Assembly (NCBI GenBank): GCA_037953745.1
Contig: JBAKBP010007914.1
Span: 1 to 64,000, forward strand
From: Lithodes maja
Lineage: Eukaryota > Arthropoda > Malacostraca > Decapoda > Lithodidae
Direction: 5' to 3'
DNA length: 64,000 nt
The notes under the pieces: generated by a model
The model's input: only the letters and a program-made list of their open reading frames with translations
Databases searched by the model: none
Told to the model about the DNA's origin: nothing
Made by a program: the position numbers and the translations under genes
Shown: positions 12,337 through 22,500 of the stretch, in pieces
How positions within the stretch are numbered: the first letter of the stretch is position 1
Layout of the letters: every line of letters starts with the position of its first letter

Positions 12337-12470
12337 AATGCAGGAGAGTCAAGAACATGTGAGATGGAGAGAGAGAGAGAGAGAGAGAAAAGGATATAAT
12401 ACAAGAAGAATTCAAGGATATGTGAGATGGATAAAGGGAGAGATGGATGAAGGGAGAGATGGATGAAGGG
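12234..12470. repeat. G tract and purine-rich (GA)n region
   Basis: A G homopolymer at 12235-12249 and GGAGCGGAGGAT repeats lead into a clean (GA)n at about 12277-12331. This is followed by a second GA block and by GGGAGAGATGGATGAA repeats. Open frames here are repeat artefacts. Confidence 0.93.
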
Positions 12471-12647
12471 AGAGATGGAGGGGGAGAAAAGAGGAATGAA
12501 AAAATTATTGAAGGCTGGATATAGTCAAGGAATAGAAGTGCACGAGAGATGGAGAAACGAAATGAGGGATGGAGGAAGGGAGAGAGAGAGTGGGGGAAAG
12601 AAAGATAGGAGAAAGGTGGGTAGGTGCAAGTTAAGAGTGTCCTGTAT

Positions 12648-12765
12648 GTCTGTTTTAGTGTGTCTGTTTTAGTGTGTGTCTGTGTTAGTGTGTGTCTGTT
12701 TTAGTGTGTCTGTTTTAGTGCGTGACTGTTTTAGTGTGTGTCTGTTTTAGTGTGTGTGTGTGTTA
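12648..12765 (+). repeat. 16-18-bp minisatellite (TGTCTGTTTTAGTGTG)
   Basis: About seven imperfect copies of TGTCTGTTTTAGTGTG, with GT slippage between units. Confidence 0.9.
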
Positions 12766-12906
12766 TACTGTAGGTTAAAGATAGGAGTCTTTAGGTAAGG
12801 GTGGTAGGTAAGGGTGATCGGAGAGAGAAAGAAACAAACATAGATATGGAGTGGTTATTATTAACCTATGATTTAATTACGTGACGACCTTTAGCAATCA
12901 CAGGTC

Positions 12907-12913
<7 letters not shown>

Positions 12914-12944
<31 letters not shown>
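12914..12944 (+). repeat. Poly(A) tract
   Basis: 31 consecutive A. I see no retroposon body upstream, so I do not call it a retroposon tail. Confidence 0.9.
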
Positions 12945-12947
<3 letters not shown>

Positions 12948-13072
12948 CTAATCTTTGAACACCTGAGATCTCTCCTAATTTGAACATCTTGTCTACGGGT
13001 ATATGGACTAATAATTATATATTCAATATGTAATTGAAACAGCTAACATAATATTAGAAGCTTTAGCGCTTC

Positions 13073-13073
13073 G

Positions 13074-13130
<57 letters not shown>

Positions 13131-13131
13131 T
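13073..13131. repeat. (AAT)n microsatellite
   Basis: About 19 trinucleotides. A second AAT block follows at 13260-13308. The 130 bp between them are unique. Confidence 0.95.
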
Positions 13132-13259
13132 AAATAATAGTAATAATACCAGACCAGATGGCTGAGTAAAGTAAGAGAGAAGAGTACTGTAATTGGAAAG
13201 AGGAAGAATAAGCTGAGAAGTGAGAAGTACAGTAGAAGACTGAAAGTTCTCGGGCTCAT

Positions 13260-13260
13260 C

Positions 13261-13308
<48 letters not shown>
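13260..13308. repeat. (AAT)n microsatellite
   Basis: About 16 trinucleotides, the second of two blocks separated by 130 bp of unique DNA. Confidence 0.95.
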
Positions 13309-13310
<2 letters not shown>

Positions 13311-13465
13311 ATACAAGTACTGAACACGTAAATTACTCTTCATCTACTTACGCTAATTCTATCAAGATTTTCCTGCATTTTGGTATCAGCCCAATGTCCC
13401 TTACCTGCTAAAGAAGAAAAGGGAAACTTAGCTACATGTCCAAACTTTCTCTAAAAATGAAATAA

Positions 13466-13539
13466 GAGAGAGAGAGAGAGAGAGATAAATGAGTGGGAGG
13501 GAGGGGAAAGGAAGGAAATAATGCAGAAAAGATTAAGAC

Positions 13540-13601
<62 letters not shown>
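13466..13601. repeat. (GA)n microsatellite, two blocks
   Basis: GA runs at about 13466-13484 and 13541-13601, separated by GGGAGG-rich and unique DNA. Confidence 0.93.
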
Positions 13602-13602
<1 letters not shown>

Positions 13603-13663
13603 AGAGAGAACTATGGCTGCGACAGAAGACCTCATAAATTAAAGGGAAAGACAGCAACCTACA

Positions 13664-14300
13664 CCCTAATTCAGTACCGGTAACATCCTTTTCATTATAA
13701 TCTGGGAACTATTAGACTATTTTATTCACGTTAGGAAAGACCTCTACCCACTAAAAGGGGGAGCAGGCCACTTCGCCTCATTACCACTTCGCCTTGGTCT
13801 CTTCGCCTCATGACCACAACGCCTTACAACCATTTCGCCTTGTAACCACTACGCCTCACTACCACTTCGCCTCACGACAACAACGCCTCAGCTCCAGTTC
13901 GCCTCACGCTTTCTTACCGCTTCACCTCTACTAATTTGACGCACAATTTGAACGATGTACATTAGTTTTGTATAGTTATGTTATGTTATGTTATGTTATG
14001 TTAGGTTAGGGAAGCTGAATCATGAGGCGAACTGGTGCTGAGGCGTCATTAAAGCAAGGCGAAGTGGTAGTGAGGCGTAGTGGTGGCAAGGCGAACTGGT
14101 CGTGAGGCGTAATGGACATAGGCGAAGTGGTCATGAGGCGAAGTAGTCGTGAGGCGGAGTGACTGGAAAGCGTAAAAGGTTACAGCCTATCTTAATTAAA
14201 TTATCTTAGCTACCATACATATTTCCTAAACTTTTAAAAAATCGTCTAAATGTAGCGGATATTCAATACAAATATAGGTCGCCGGTACTAAAAGGGTTAA
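13664..14300. mobile_element. TTAA MITE, family C, hosting a foldback insertion
   Basis: The left end carries CAGTACCGGTAACATCC and the right end AGGTCGCCGGTACTAAAAGG followed by GTTAA, the inverted family C termini. The internal word AAAAATCGTCTAAATGTAGC is also family C. The two halves are separated by the ~400-bp foldback element at 13768-14175. Confidence 0.7.
13768..14175. mobile_element. Foldback element with TTAGG-like core (copy 1)
   Basis: The left arm is about nine degenerate 15-16-bp units of the CTTCGCCTCATGACCA type. The right arm (about 14025-14170) is the inverted counterpart, TGGTCATGAGGCGAAG, again about nine units. Between them, at 13976-14010, is GTTATG repeated about five times and then GTTAGGTTAGGG, close to the arthropod telomere repeat. 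There is no coding sequence. Inverted arms built of short tandem units resemble Drosophila foldback (FB) elements; kinship with FB is not shown. Compare 38552-39290, which has the same plan with unrelated arm units. Confidence 0.75.
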
Positions 14301-14461
14301 ACAATTCCTTCCCTTCGCAGCGTCTGATACCGAACGAATATTGTGGGATTAAGTGATGTTTACAGAGAGTACACGGACTAGCACCCCCATTTCTAAAGAT
14401 AGTGTAATTTTTCAAGGTATTTCTTACATTAAAGGCCCTGCGAAGGGAAAGAATCGTTTAA
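14297..14461. mobile_element. TTAA MITE, family D (165 bp)
   Basis: The termini TTAAACAATTCCTTCCCTTC and, at the right, GAAGGGAAAGAATCGTTTAA are inverted copies over about 22 bp. Its left TTAA is also the right TTAA of the family C element, so it appears inserted exactly at that edge. Confidence 0.75.
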
Positions 14462-14617
14462 GAATACAAGTCTAACAACCGTAATCTTAGACGTGTGGGG
14501 TGGGTGTCATCCAGCCCATAATGAACTAATGTTGGAACTGAATGTTAATTAATGAAGGAAAACTTGAAATCCCTGAAGTTTTAAAAACTTGCAATTTATC
14601 TCGCCATAGTTCGTTCA

Positions 14618-14988
14618 TTAAGGGGAGGCTGGCCCTTTGTTTGGTCTATTAATTCATTTATTCATACATTTGTTTAGTTTCCTCCATAGACCTCCATCAA
14701 GCTTAGAAAAACACCCCCTAGACCCCCTTCAGGATAAATGTGTACATTTTTCGGTAGAAAAATTTCCCGGCCGAAGGCCGGTTCCTCTTAAAATTACAGG
14801 CTCGCTATCGTTCGCCAGAAAATAATCGACACCTAAATGGCACAAAAGGTCTTAAAATTGACAACGAAATGGGGCGAAAGGTGTTAAAATCGCCAAACTA
14901 ATGGGCCGAACGTCTTATAATCTCAAAACTAGTGGGGCTAAACATTTGGGAGAAGGGGTTCCAGAAAAAACTGTCTGCCTCCCCTTAA
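14618..14988 (+). mobile_element. TTAA MITE, family A, full-length copy
   Basis: 371 bp from TTAAGGGGAGGC to GCCTCCCCTTAA, perfect inverted termini that include the TTAA target. Internal landmarks, in order: TTTCCTCCATAGACCTCCAT, a TCGGTAGAAAAAT block, the hairpin GGCCGAAGGCCGG, the palindromic GGCTCGCTATCGTTCGCC, then a ladder of decaying motifs CAAAAGGTCTTAAAAT / CTAATGGG. It is non-coding. At least ten full or partial copies occur in this window. Confidence 0.92.
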
Positions 14989-15605
14989 GGAGTAGGGTTT
15001 CACGGCGGGAAGGCTTAAGAATAATACGGCTGTTCGTATCTCAAAGGAGCGTGCGCTTCATTCCAGGGATATTTAAGATTAAGAGAACTAAAGAGAGAGA
15101 TTGCATAATAGTACAGCTGTATACCCATTACAAATGTACTAAATAATACCTACTCCCTTGTGTTATTGCTCGACAGAGGTATGTTCCAGGTAGAACAAAT
15201 GTTATATGTGGAAGAAGTAGCTAGACAGGAAGGAAATATATTGAATTGAAGAGAATAAAAGACCAAAGGAAGAGGGAAGGGATGCAGCCAGGAAATGCCA
15301 AGATTTCTGCGCGTGAGGGTGAAAAATTGATGTAGAGGTGGATGTACACAGAGGAACACAAGGGGTGAAGAAGGGTAGTTGGAGAGGGGCAAGCTACAGA
15401 CTAATTCAATTGTTCATGTCATAGGAAGAGAACAAAAGAAGGGATATAACATTGGAATTGTAGAACTTATTCCCATATGCAAACAATATATATATATATA
15501 TATATACTGTATATATAGTATACAGCATATATAACATAAGAAAACGGAAGTCTGCAGAAAACCGATTGGCCCACACAAGGCAGATATATATATATATATA
15601 TATAC

Positions 15606-15641
<36 letters not shown>

Positions 15642-15691
15642 AAAATATTAACAATAAATAATTTAAAAATATAATATAAATAATACAAATA
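14989..15691. other. No gene; small TA and AAT tracts
   Basis: Mostly unique-looking DNA. (TA)n lies at about 15488-15507 and 15583-15602, and (AAT)n at about 15606-15640. No open frame with a recognisable product. Confidence 0.6.
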
Positions 15692-15942
15692 TCTATCTAT
15701 ATAAAGTTGTATAGTTTGTGTGTGCTCTTCGAGCGCCAAAATGTGTCTGGGGTACCAGGAAAATGCTTGTTAGTGGAAGCAAATAGGAAAAATAAAATAC
15801 AAATATGTACTGTTCTCACACTGGCTTTATTGGAGTATAAACCCCGAAGAGTTTATTATTATGGGTTCAGGATATGCCGGCATAGGCAGTACGCACCCAA
15901 TCAAGGCCACCTCTACACACACAATGCGGGTACCACGGCTAG
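15692..15942 (+). mobile_element. Non-autonomous Helitron (251 bp)
   Basis: Starts TCTATCTATATAAAG and ends GCGGGTACCACGGCTAG. It is inserted between an A and a T with no target duplication. A 5' TC, a 3' CTAG preceded by a GC-rich stretch able to form a short hairpin, and insertion between A and T are the hallmarks of Helitrons. The TCTAT...ATAAAG head is common among animal Helitrons. The interior has no replicase or helicase. A closely similar 3' end (GCGGGTACCTCGGCTAG) lies at 55233-55249. Confidence 0.75.
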
Positions 15943-17084
15943 TATGATATAATATTGAAGAAAAATAATATGTATATAAATAAATAAGGATATACATAAA
16001 TATAATAATAATCATAATAATCATAATATTAATAATAAAAATAAATAAACAAATACATACAATAAATAGAAATATAAGCAAATATAAAAAACGAAGTATG
16101 GACATTAAATTAATAGAAAGAAGTCAGGATAAAAAATCTGGATAAACGAAGGGTGGATATATAGAACAAAAAATGAACATAAGTAAGAAAAAACGGAAAG
16201 AGTAGAAAGCCGGAGAGACGAATCAATGCTGAACAAAGTTAGCAGTAAATGCAACAGATTACGACGAAGATATAGAGCAGGGATAAAGCGGAGAAGTAGA
16301 GTAAATGTTGAGCAAAAGAAGATAGAAATGCGATAAAGAGTAAGAAGGAAAAAGACGAAACTAAAGAAAACGGAGAAGCATAGGAAACGAGGAGTAAATG
16401 TATAAGTAACATGAGAAAAAATTGATAAATTATTATATATATTAATATTATTGTTATTATTATTGTTATTATTATTATTATTATTATGTAAACAGAGGAA
16501 ACTAATGCAAAATTAAATATAATGTTGAGGAAGGTAAGCGGGAAATGTGATACAGGAGAAGTTGATGCAAATATAACAAATGTAAATGCAGAAAGGTGAT
16601 AACAGAGAGAGGGAAGGAGCCGGGAGGAGGGACTAATAATGGTATCAGTTGGGTGATTATTTATATACTTCATAGCTACAGGGACGGGAAAATTGTAATG
16701 GTTATATACCTCTGCATTGACCACTTGGGAGTTTCAAGCTATATGGAAGTTATAGGTATCGTTATTTAGCAGAATTATACCCTAAAATACGGTTATAGTT
16801 CATTTATAATCACGAAAACAAATCAACATTTGCTTTATCCAACAGAAACTTACAGTATCATTGGATTTCTGTTAATTATCAATGTTTATGGGTCCAACTT
16901 CCGTATAGCCTGACACTTGCAAGTGGTCAACAAGACGACCATCCTCCTTCATTATTTATTATTATGTTCCTTCCAACAACCAACCATACTCCTAAAATCG
17001 ATTAATAAAATGTACAAACACATGTGGCAGACGACTGGCGAGCATAAAGTTATGCACCTTGTTGTTGTTTTATTAATGTAAGTT
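15943..17084. other. Purine-biased gene-free DNA
   Basis: A- and G-rich plus strand, with AAT-type tracts near 16000-16050 and 16440-16490. The long minus-strand open frames (about 160-170 codons, rich in Leu, Ser, Phe, Ile) reflect this strand bias. They show no domain and are not annotated as genes. Confidence 0.6.
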
Positions 17085-17165
17085 AAGGAGAGTAAAGGCA
17101 AAGCTGCCTGTAGGAAGTGTCTCCCCCAAAGTTGAAAGAGTGACAGAGAGACAAATTCAAGACCC
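17085..17165 (-). mobile_element. Jockey-like retrotransposon, 3' end fragment
   Basis: Shares GCCTGTAGGAAGTGTCTCCC and CCCAAAGTTGAAAGAGTGAC, with only a few changes, with the 3' end of the decayed element at 51846-52530. Only the terminal ~80 bp are present. Confidence 0.75.
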
Positions 17166-17581
17166 TGGATAAGAGTATCATAAAAAACAAAACTATAAAA
17201 TAAAGAATAGACAGGTATGGAGCAGTGACAACAACACCAAGAGGAAAGGTAAACGTTGAGGAAGGTAAGCCGGAAGTGGGATAAAGGCGAAGGTGATGTA
17301 TGTAGATGAAGGAAGGTGATAAACAAGAGAGGGAAGGAGCCGAAAGGAGGGCATGCTAGATAAGAATGGAGCAGAGAGAGACAAACAAGAACAATAAAGG
17401 GAACAGTAAATAAACAGTAATAAAACAGAAGGTGATGACTGTAGATGAAGGAAGGTGATAACAAGAGAGGGAAGGAAGGAGCCGAGAGAAGGTCATAATG
17501 GCATCAGTTGGTGAGAAAGAAAGACAACAAAGAAAGGACAGGCAAAGAGGGAAAACAAAGACAAGGGGATAAGATATAAAC
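17166..17581. other. Purine-rich DNA, partly self-repeated
   Basis: Contains two similar stretches, GATGTATGTAGATGAAGGAA near 17294 and GATGACTGTAGATGAAGGAA near 17433, each followed by GGTGATAA and then AGAGAGGGAAGGA. This is a local duplication of about 140 bp. A third relative of the sequence lies at 16560-16630. No gene. Confidence 0.5.
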
Positions 17582-18430
17582 GTGAAGAAATGGCATAAGG
17601 ACTAGGTTGAAATGTGGTGAAGAAATGGCATAAGGACTAGGTTGAAATGTGGTGAAGAAATGCCATAAGGACTAGGTTGAAATGTGGTGAAGAAATGGCA
17701 TAAGGACTAGGTTGAAATGTGGTGAAAAAATGGCATAAGGACTAGGTTGAAATGTGGTGAAGAAATGGCATAAGGACTAGGTTGAAATGTGGTGAAGAAA
17801 TGCCATAAGGACTTGGTTGAAATGTGGTGAAGAAATGCCATAAGGACTAGGTTGAAATGTGGTGAAGAAATGGCATAAGGACTAGGTTGAAATGTGGTGA
17901 AGAAATGCCATAAGGACTAGGTTGAAATGTGGTGAAGAAATGCCATAAGGACTAGGTTGAAATGTGGTGAAGAAATGGCATAAGGACTAGGTTGAAATGT
18001 GGTGAAGAAATGGCATAAGGACTAGGATGAAATGTGGTGAAGAAATGCCATAAGGACTAGGTTGAAATGTGGTGAAGAAATGCCATAAGGACTAGGTTGA
18101 AATGTGGTGAAGAAATGGCATAAGGACTAGGTTGAAATGTGGTGAAGAAATGCCATAAGGACTAGGTTGAAATGTGGTGAAGAAATGCCATTAGGACTAG
18201 GTTGAAATGTGGTGAAGAAATGGCATAAGGACTAGGTTGAAATGTGGTGAAGAAATGGCATAAGGACTAGGTTGAAATGTGGTGAAGAAATGGCATAAGG
18301 ACTAGGTTGAAATGTGGTGAAGAAATGCCATAAGGACTACGTTGAAATGTGGTGAAGAAATGCCATAAGGACTAGGTTGAAATGTGGTGAAGAAATGGCG
18401 TAAGGACTAGGTTGAAATGTGGTGAAAAAA
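17582..18430 (+). repeat. 35-bp minisatellite, ~24 copies
   Basis: The unit is GAAGAAATGGCATAAGGACT followed by AGGTTGAAATGTGGT. Units come in two subtypes, ATGGCATAA and ATGCCATAA, interspersed along the array with few other changes. It ends cleanly before AAAATTTGAGTGATAAG. Confidence 0.97.
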
Positions 18431-19021
18431 ATTTGAGTGATAAGTGAGGAATACATGAAAAGTTGAACTGCAGTTGACATGAAGATACAAGGTGATAAAA
18501 TTGCAAAGTGAATAAAGTGAAGGTAATACGAATGGGTGAGCTTTAAAAAAATACATAAAACAAAAATATATATAAAGAACAGCAAGGTGATTGAATTAAT
18601 GTAATCTGAATAGCGCAGGTCCTTCATACACTGCATAACATCGTCGAATTTTAGCCAGAATCAAAAGTAAAAAGGCGTCATCGTGCTGAAGGGGTTAAAG
18701 ACGTTTAAACAGGTGAGAGAGCTAGAGTGAGAAGGGGGATGGAATGGATGGAAAATAAGGGATACTAAAGGTGACAAAATGATCGGGAGCAACGGACGGA
18801 TATCATGGAACGTAAGAACGCGAAAATCTGGCCCATACGAGGCAGATCCCTTTCACACACAACCAATATCATGCATGTGACTAGGACTATCCAAATTACG
18901 TTTGAAACTTTCCACCGTTTCTGAGCTGATTAAAGTACTAGGCAATATATTCCATATATTCACAACCCTATTTCAGGGGTCATGGAAAGTCTTCATTATG
19001 TTAACAAGAAGGTAAAACGAA

Positions 19022-19022
<1 letters not shown>
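18431..19022. mobile_element. Mostly unique DNA with one family C-type half element (18600-18697)
   Basis: At about 18615-18697 the sequence reads AGGTCCTTCATACACTGCAT, then ATCGTCGAATTTTAGCCAGA, ending GCGTCATCGTGCTGAAGGGG and TTAA. This is the right half of the element type seen at 1585-2270. The remaining DNA shows nothing else. Confidence 0.5.

Positions 19023-19052
<30 letters not shown>
19023..19052. repeat. (GT)n microsatellite
   Basis: About 15 GT dinucleotides. Confidence 0.95.
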
Positions 19053-19053
<1 letters not shown>

Positions 19054-19140
19054 TAAGAGAGATGTATCATTATTTTCTTCACGAAAAGTACGCTCGACGT
19101 CACTCAAAATTGTGTGTAAACGTGCCAAGCGTATAATATT

Positions 19141-19400
19141 TTGAGAGAGAGAGAGAGATTTTGAGATTTGAGATTTGATTGTTTTATTGAGAAAAGTACA
19201 AATGTTACACAAGTATCATAGTTACATTATCTCAAAAGGGCGAAGGTGCATACGCAATCTTCACCCTATTTCTGGCTTAAACTATGTCATTACATATATA
19301 GTTAGACGAGTAATACATTGATATTGAAGATTAATTTTAACACTACCTAAGTTTAGTATATACAGTATTATAATAAAGACATATCTAAAATATATGAGTC
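19141..19400 (-). mobile_element. I-group-like retrotransposon, 3' UTR fragment
   Basis: Read on the minus strand, this stretch contains GCACCTTCGCCC and ends with an AATAAAA signal followed by a short-unit tail CAATCAAATCTCAAATCTCA. The element at 19570-23190 has the same plan: a GCACCTTCCCTCC block, AATAAAAT, then a (GAATCT)3 tail. I infer a related 3' end whose coding part is absent. The upstream limit is approximate. Confidence 0.45.
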
Positions 19401-19569
19401 CCCGTTATAGACCTTGATCAGATTGTGTTTTGTTTTTTAAACACGCATGCTGTCCCACAAGACCCCCAACTGAGCCCCGACCGTGTTAATCCCTCCTTAA
19501 ACATCCTAGAGGGACCCTAACCGTCGTGACCCAGTCACCAGACCCCAGCACCCAAAACATACAGCCATA
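19401..19569. other. Unassigned sequence
   Basis: Contains a C-rich stretch (CCCACAAGACCCCCAACTGA). Not recognised; it might be flanking DNA or part of an untranslated retrotransposon end. Confidence 0.3.
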
Positions 19570-22500
19570 CAGATTCAGATTCAGATTCATATTATTTTAT
19601 TTCCATAAAATAATATTCGGAGGGAAGGTGCAAGTAGTCCTCCGGGAGGGATGTGCCGCATATCCGGAGGTACTTGTACATCAAGCCATTAGCCGAGAAT
19701 ATTGAGGACAATACAGCTGTATGGTTAGGGAGCGTAGGTTCGCTGACCCAGGGTGGCCTGTAAGGCACCACTAGAATGTACATGTGTTTAGTTGAAGAGC
19801 ATAGCTACACATCAAATTATATGTTTTATAATTTTACATTCTTTTAAAAGGTTGTACATAGTTCCACTGTTGAACATCCATATTATTTGTTTAGTTACAT
19901 TTTCAATTGTATTATTTCTATATTTTATTAAAGTTATACATTGCAGTATATAATGTTGAAGGGTGTGAGATCTTGGCCTATTGCACAGCCTACAACTCCT
20001 ATCCTTCTCTGCAGTATTAATGCCTAATTCCCAGTAATATTTGTAGCCTAGTCTTAACCTAGTACATACAGAATCTTTCCACTTACTTGTAACATTCCCA
20101 TAATTGAATTTAGTTTTATCTACCACCTCTCTGTAATGATGCATGGTGGCACTAGGCCTGGCTATATACTTACACTCGATATCTCTAGCTTCTTTTACTT
20201 CTTGACATTTCTTTATTTTGTTTTTTACCTGTTTCAAAGATAGGGTACATTGTACATCAATTTCCATTTTTTCAGTAGCATTTTTAGCTATTATATCAAC
20301 TTTTTCATTATAGGTAATCCCTGTATGTGATGGTATCCATGAAAACACAATTGTTCTCCCTTTTAATTGGAGTTGATGTACAATATTCCGGCATTGGATA
20401 ACAATATTTTCGTATACTGGTGTTTTACAGTTTAGGGAGTCCAGAGCCCCTCTGCTGTCAACAAAGAAGCTTACATCCCCTTCTCCTCCTTCGATTTCTT
20501 TAAGTCCATATAATATCGCATACAATTCAGCCTGAGTTGATGATATATTATCGCTTAGCCTATAATTATATTCTGTTTCTAGCCACATGTTGGAGTCTTG
20601 CATGTAATCTCTAATTAAAATCCCACAACCTGCCCTACCATTTTCCATTACCGACCCATCACAATAAACATGTGCTACTTTACCAGTGTACATTTTGTTT
20701 ATTCTCTCTTCATAAATGTTTCTTAATTCTATTGTATTATACATGTTCTTTTTCTTTTGTAATGGCATAATATCTAAAATTACGTCTTTCTCCTCCCATG
20801 GTGGGACAGGTTGTTCATTTTCGTAATTAATACAGTTGTTTATTAAATCATAATGTTGTATTTTGTTCACCAAATGTTTCATATATCCCTTTTTGCCTTG
20901 TCTCCAGAAGGTGCGAGTATTATTCATGCAGTCCTTTATGTCTTTCAGTAGTTCGTTGCCACCTTTTAATCTTACATGTCTAATTGCTGCTACAATATTA
21001 GTTTGTTCTACTCTATGTTTAATGCTCGGTAGCATTGTTTCAAGCTTCATTGCATCAATCATTGCATTTTTTGGGCAGTTTAAAATAATTCTCATAGCCT
21101 CGTTTTGTATTTTTTCAAGTTTATCGAACCTTCCTTCATCAAGGCAAAAAAGGACAGGACTGGCATATTCAATGACTGACCTAATAGTACTAATGTACAT
21201 CATTTTTAGTACAGGAACACCGACACCGTTACCACTCCAAGCTAAGGCTCTCAAGGGTTGCATTCGTGCCTTACATTGTGTAGTTATATAATTCACCTCA
21301 GCTTCTTTAGCTTCTGCTGTATAACCCACATACATACCCAAGTACTTATAACTATTTACTCTTTCTATATTCATGTTATTTATTGTTAGTTGCTTGTCAG
21401 TTCTTGCTCGACATTGAAATTTTGTTTTATCTTCATTTACTATTAATCCTAGTTCCTGTGTTAACTTCCCAAATTTAGTCAGCGCCTGTTGCATTTTATC
21501 AACCGTTTTGCTTTGTAGCATAATATCGTCTGCATAAATTCTAATTTTAACCCCATCGGCTAATTTTAGACTTGCAAGTCTATTCAATAGTACATTGAAC
21601 AACATTGGACTTAGTACCCCACCCTGTGGTGTCCCTAAGTCCAAACTACCTTCTTCAGACAATGCTCCTTGATAAGAGACTTTAGCCCTTCGGCCATGTA
21701 AATAGTCTCCTATCCAATGAAGCATCCTTCCTGACACCCCCATACCTGCTAGTTCATGCAGTATAATTTCTCCGTTGGCTTTATCGAATGCACCCTTGAG
21801 ATCGACAAATGCCCTGCAGTAGTCAGCATCGTGTGATAGGCACTTGATGACGGCATCAGTAGTTCCTTTACCTTTGATGAACCCATATAAATTATTACTT
21901 AATTTACCTCCTATAACATATTGCAATCTTTCTAAAAGCATTCTTTCCATCATTTTGCAAAAACAAGATGTTAAAGAGACTGGCCTAAATCCTCCTCCAG
22001 GCTTAGGGATAGGAATAATGATAGCAGTTTTCCATGCTCGGGGTAATCGACCCTCTTGATAACTCATATTGAATAGATCAAGTAGTGGACCATTATCAAT
22101 GCTTGCCAAACAGTTTAATATATCATAGGTTACTCCGTCCTCCCCAGGGGCTGTACATTTCCCATGTTTAATAGCTCGAAGTAGTTCATCCCTAGTAAAC
22201 ATTACATCAGTGTTATCCCCTGTATTTAAAGCGTTCATAATTACTTCTCTCCTGTCCCCTTCCAATTTATTTACTGCCTCTTTGATTTCCTGAGGTATAC
22301 TGTCTTTGCTTGACGCGAGTGACCATTTCTTCATTAGCTCGTTAGCGAATTTTTCAGGAGTCGGGTGTGCCACATTATCGATTTTCTTTCCTTTAACTTT
22401 TTTAACCTCTTTCCAAATATCACCTATATTTTTACTATTTCCGATATTATTTGTAAAATTCGTCCAATACTCCCTTCTAACTTCTTTTCTAGCCTCCCCG

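Noticed and set aside
16239..17464. 161- and 170-codon minus-strand frames rich in Leu, Ser, Phe and Ile
   Set aside because: The region is purine-rich on the plus strand, which suppresses minus-strand stops. No domain is seen, and one frame runs through a retrotransposon 3' UTR fragment.
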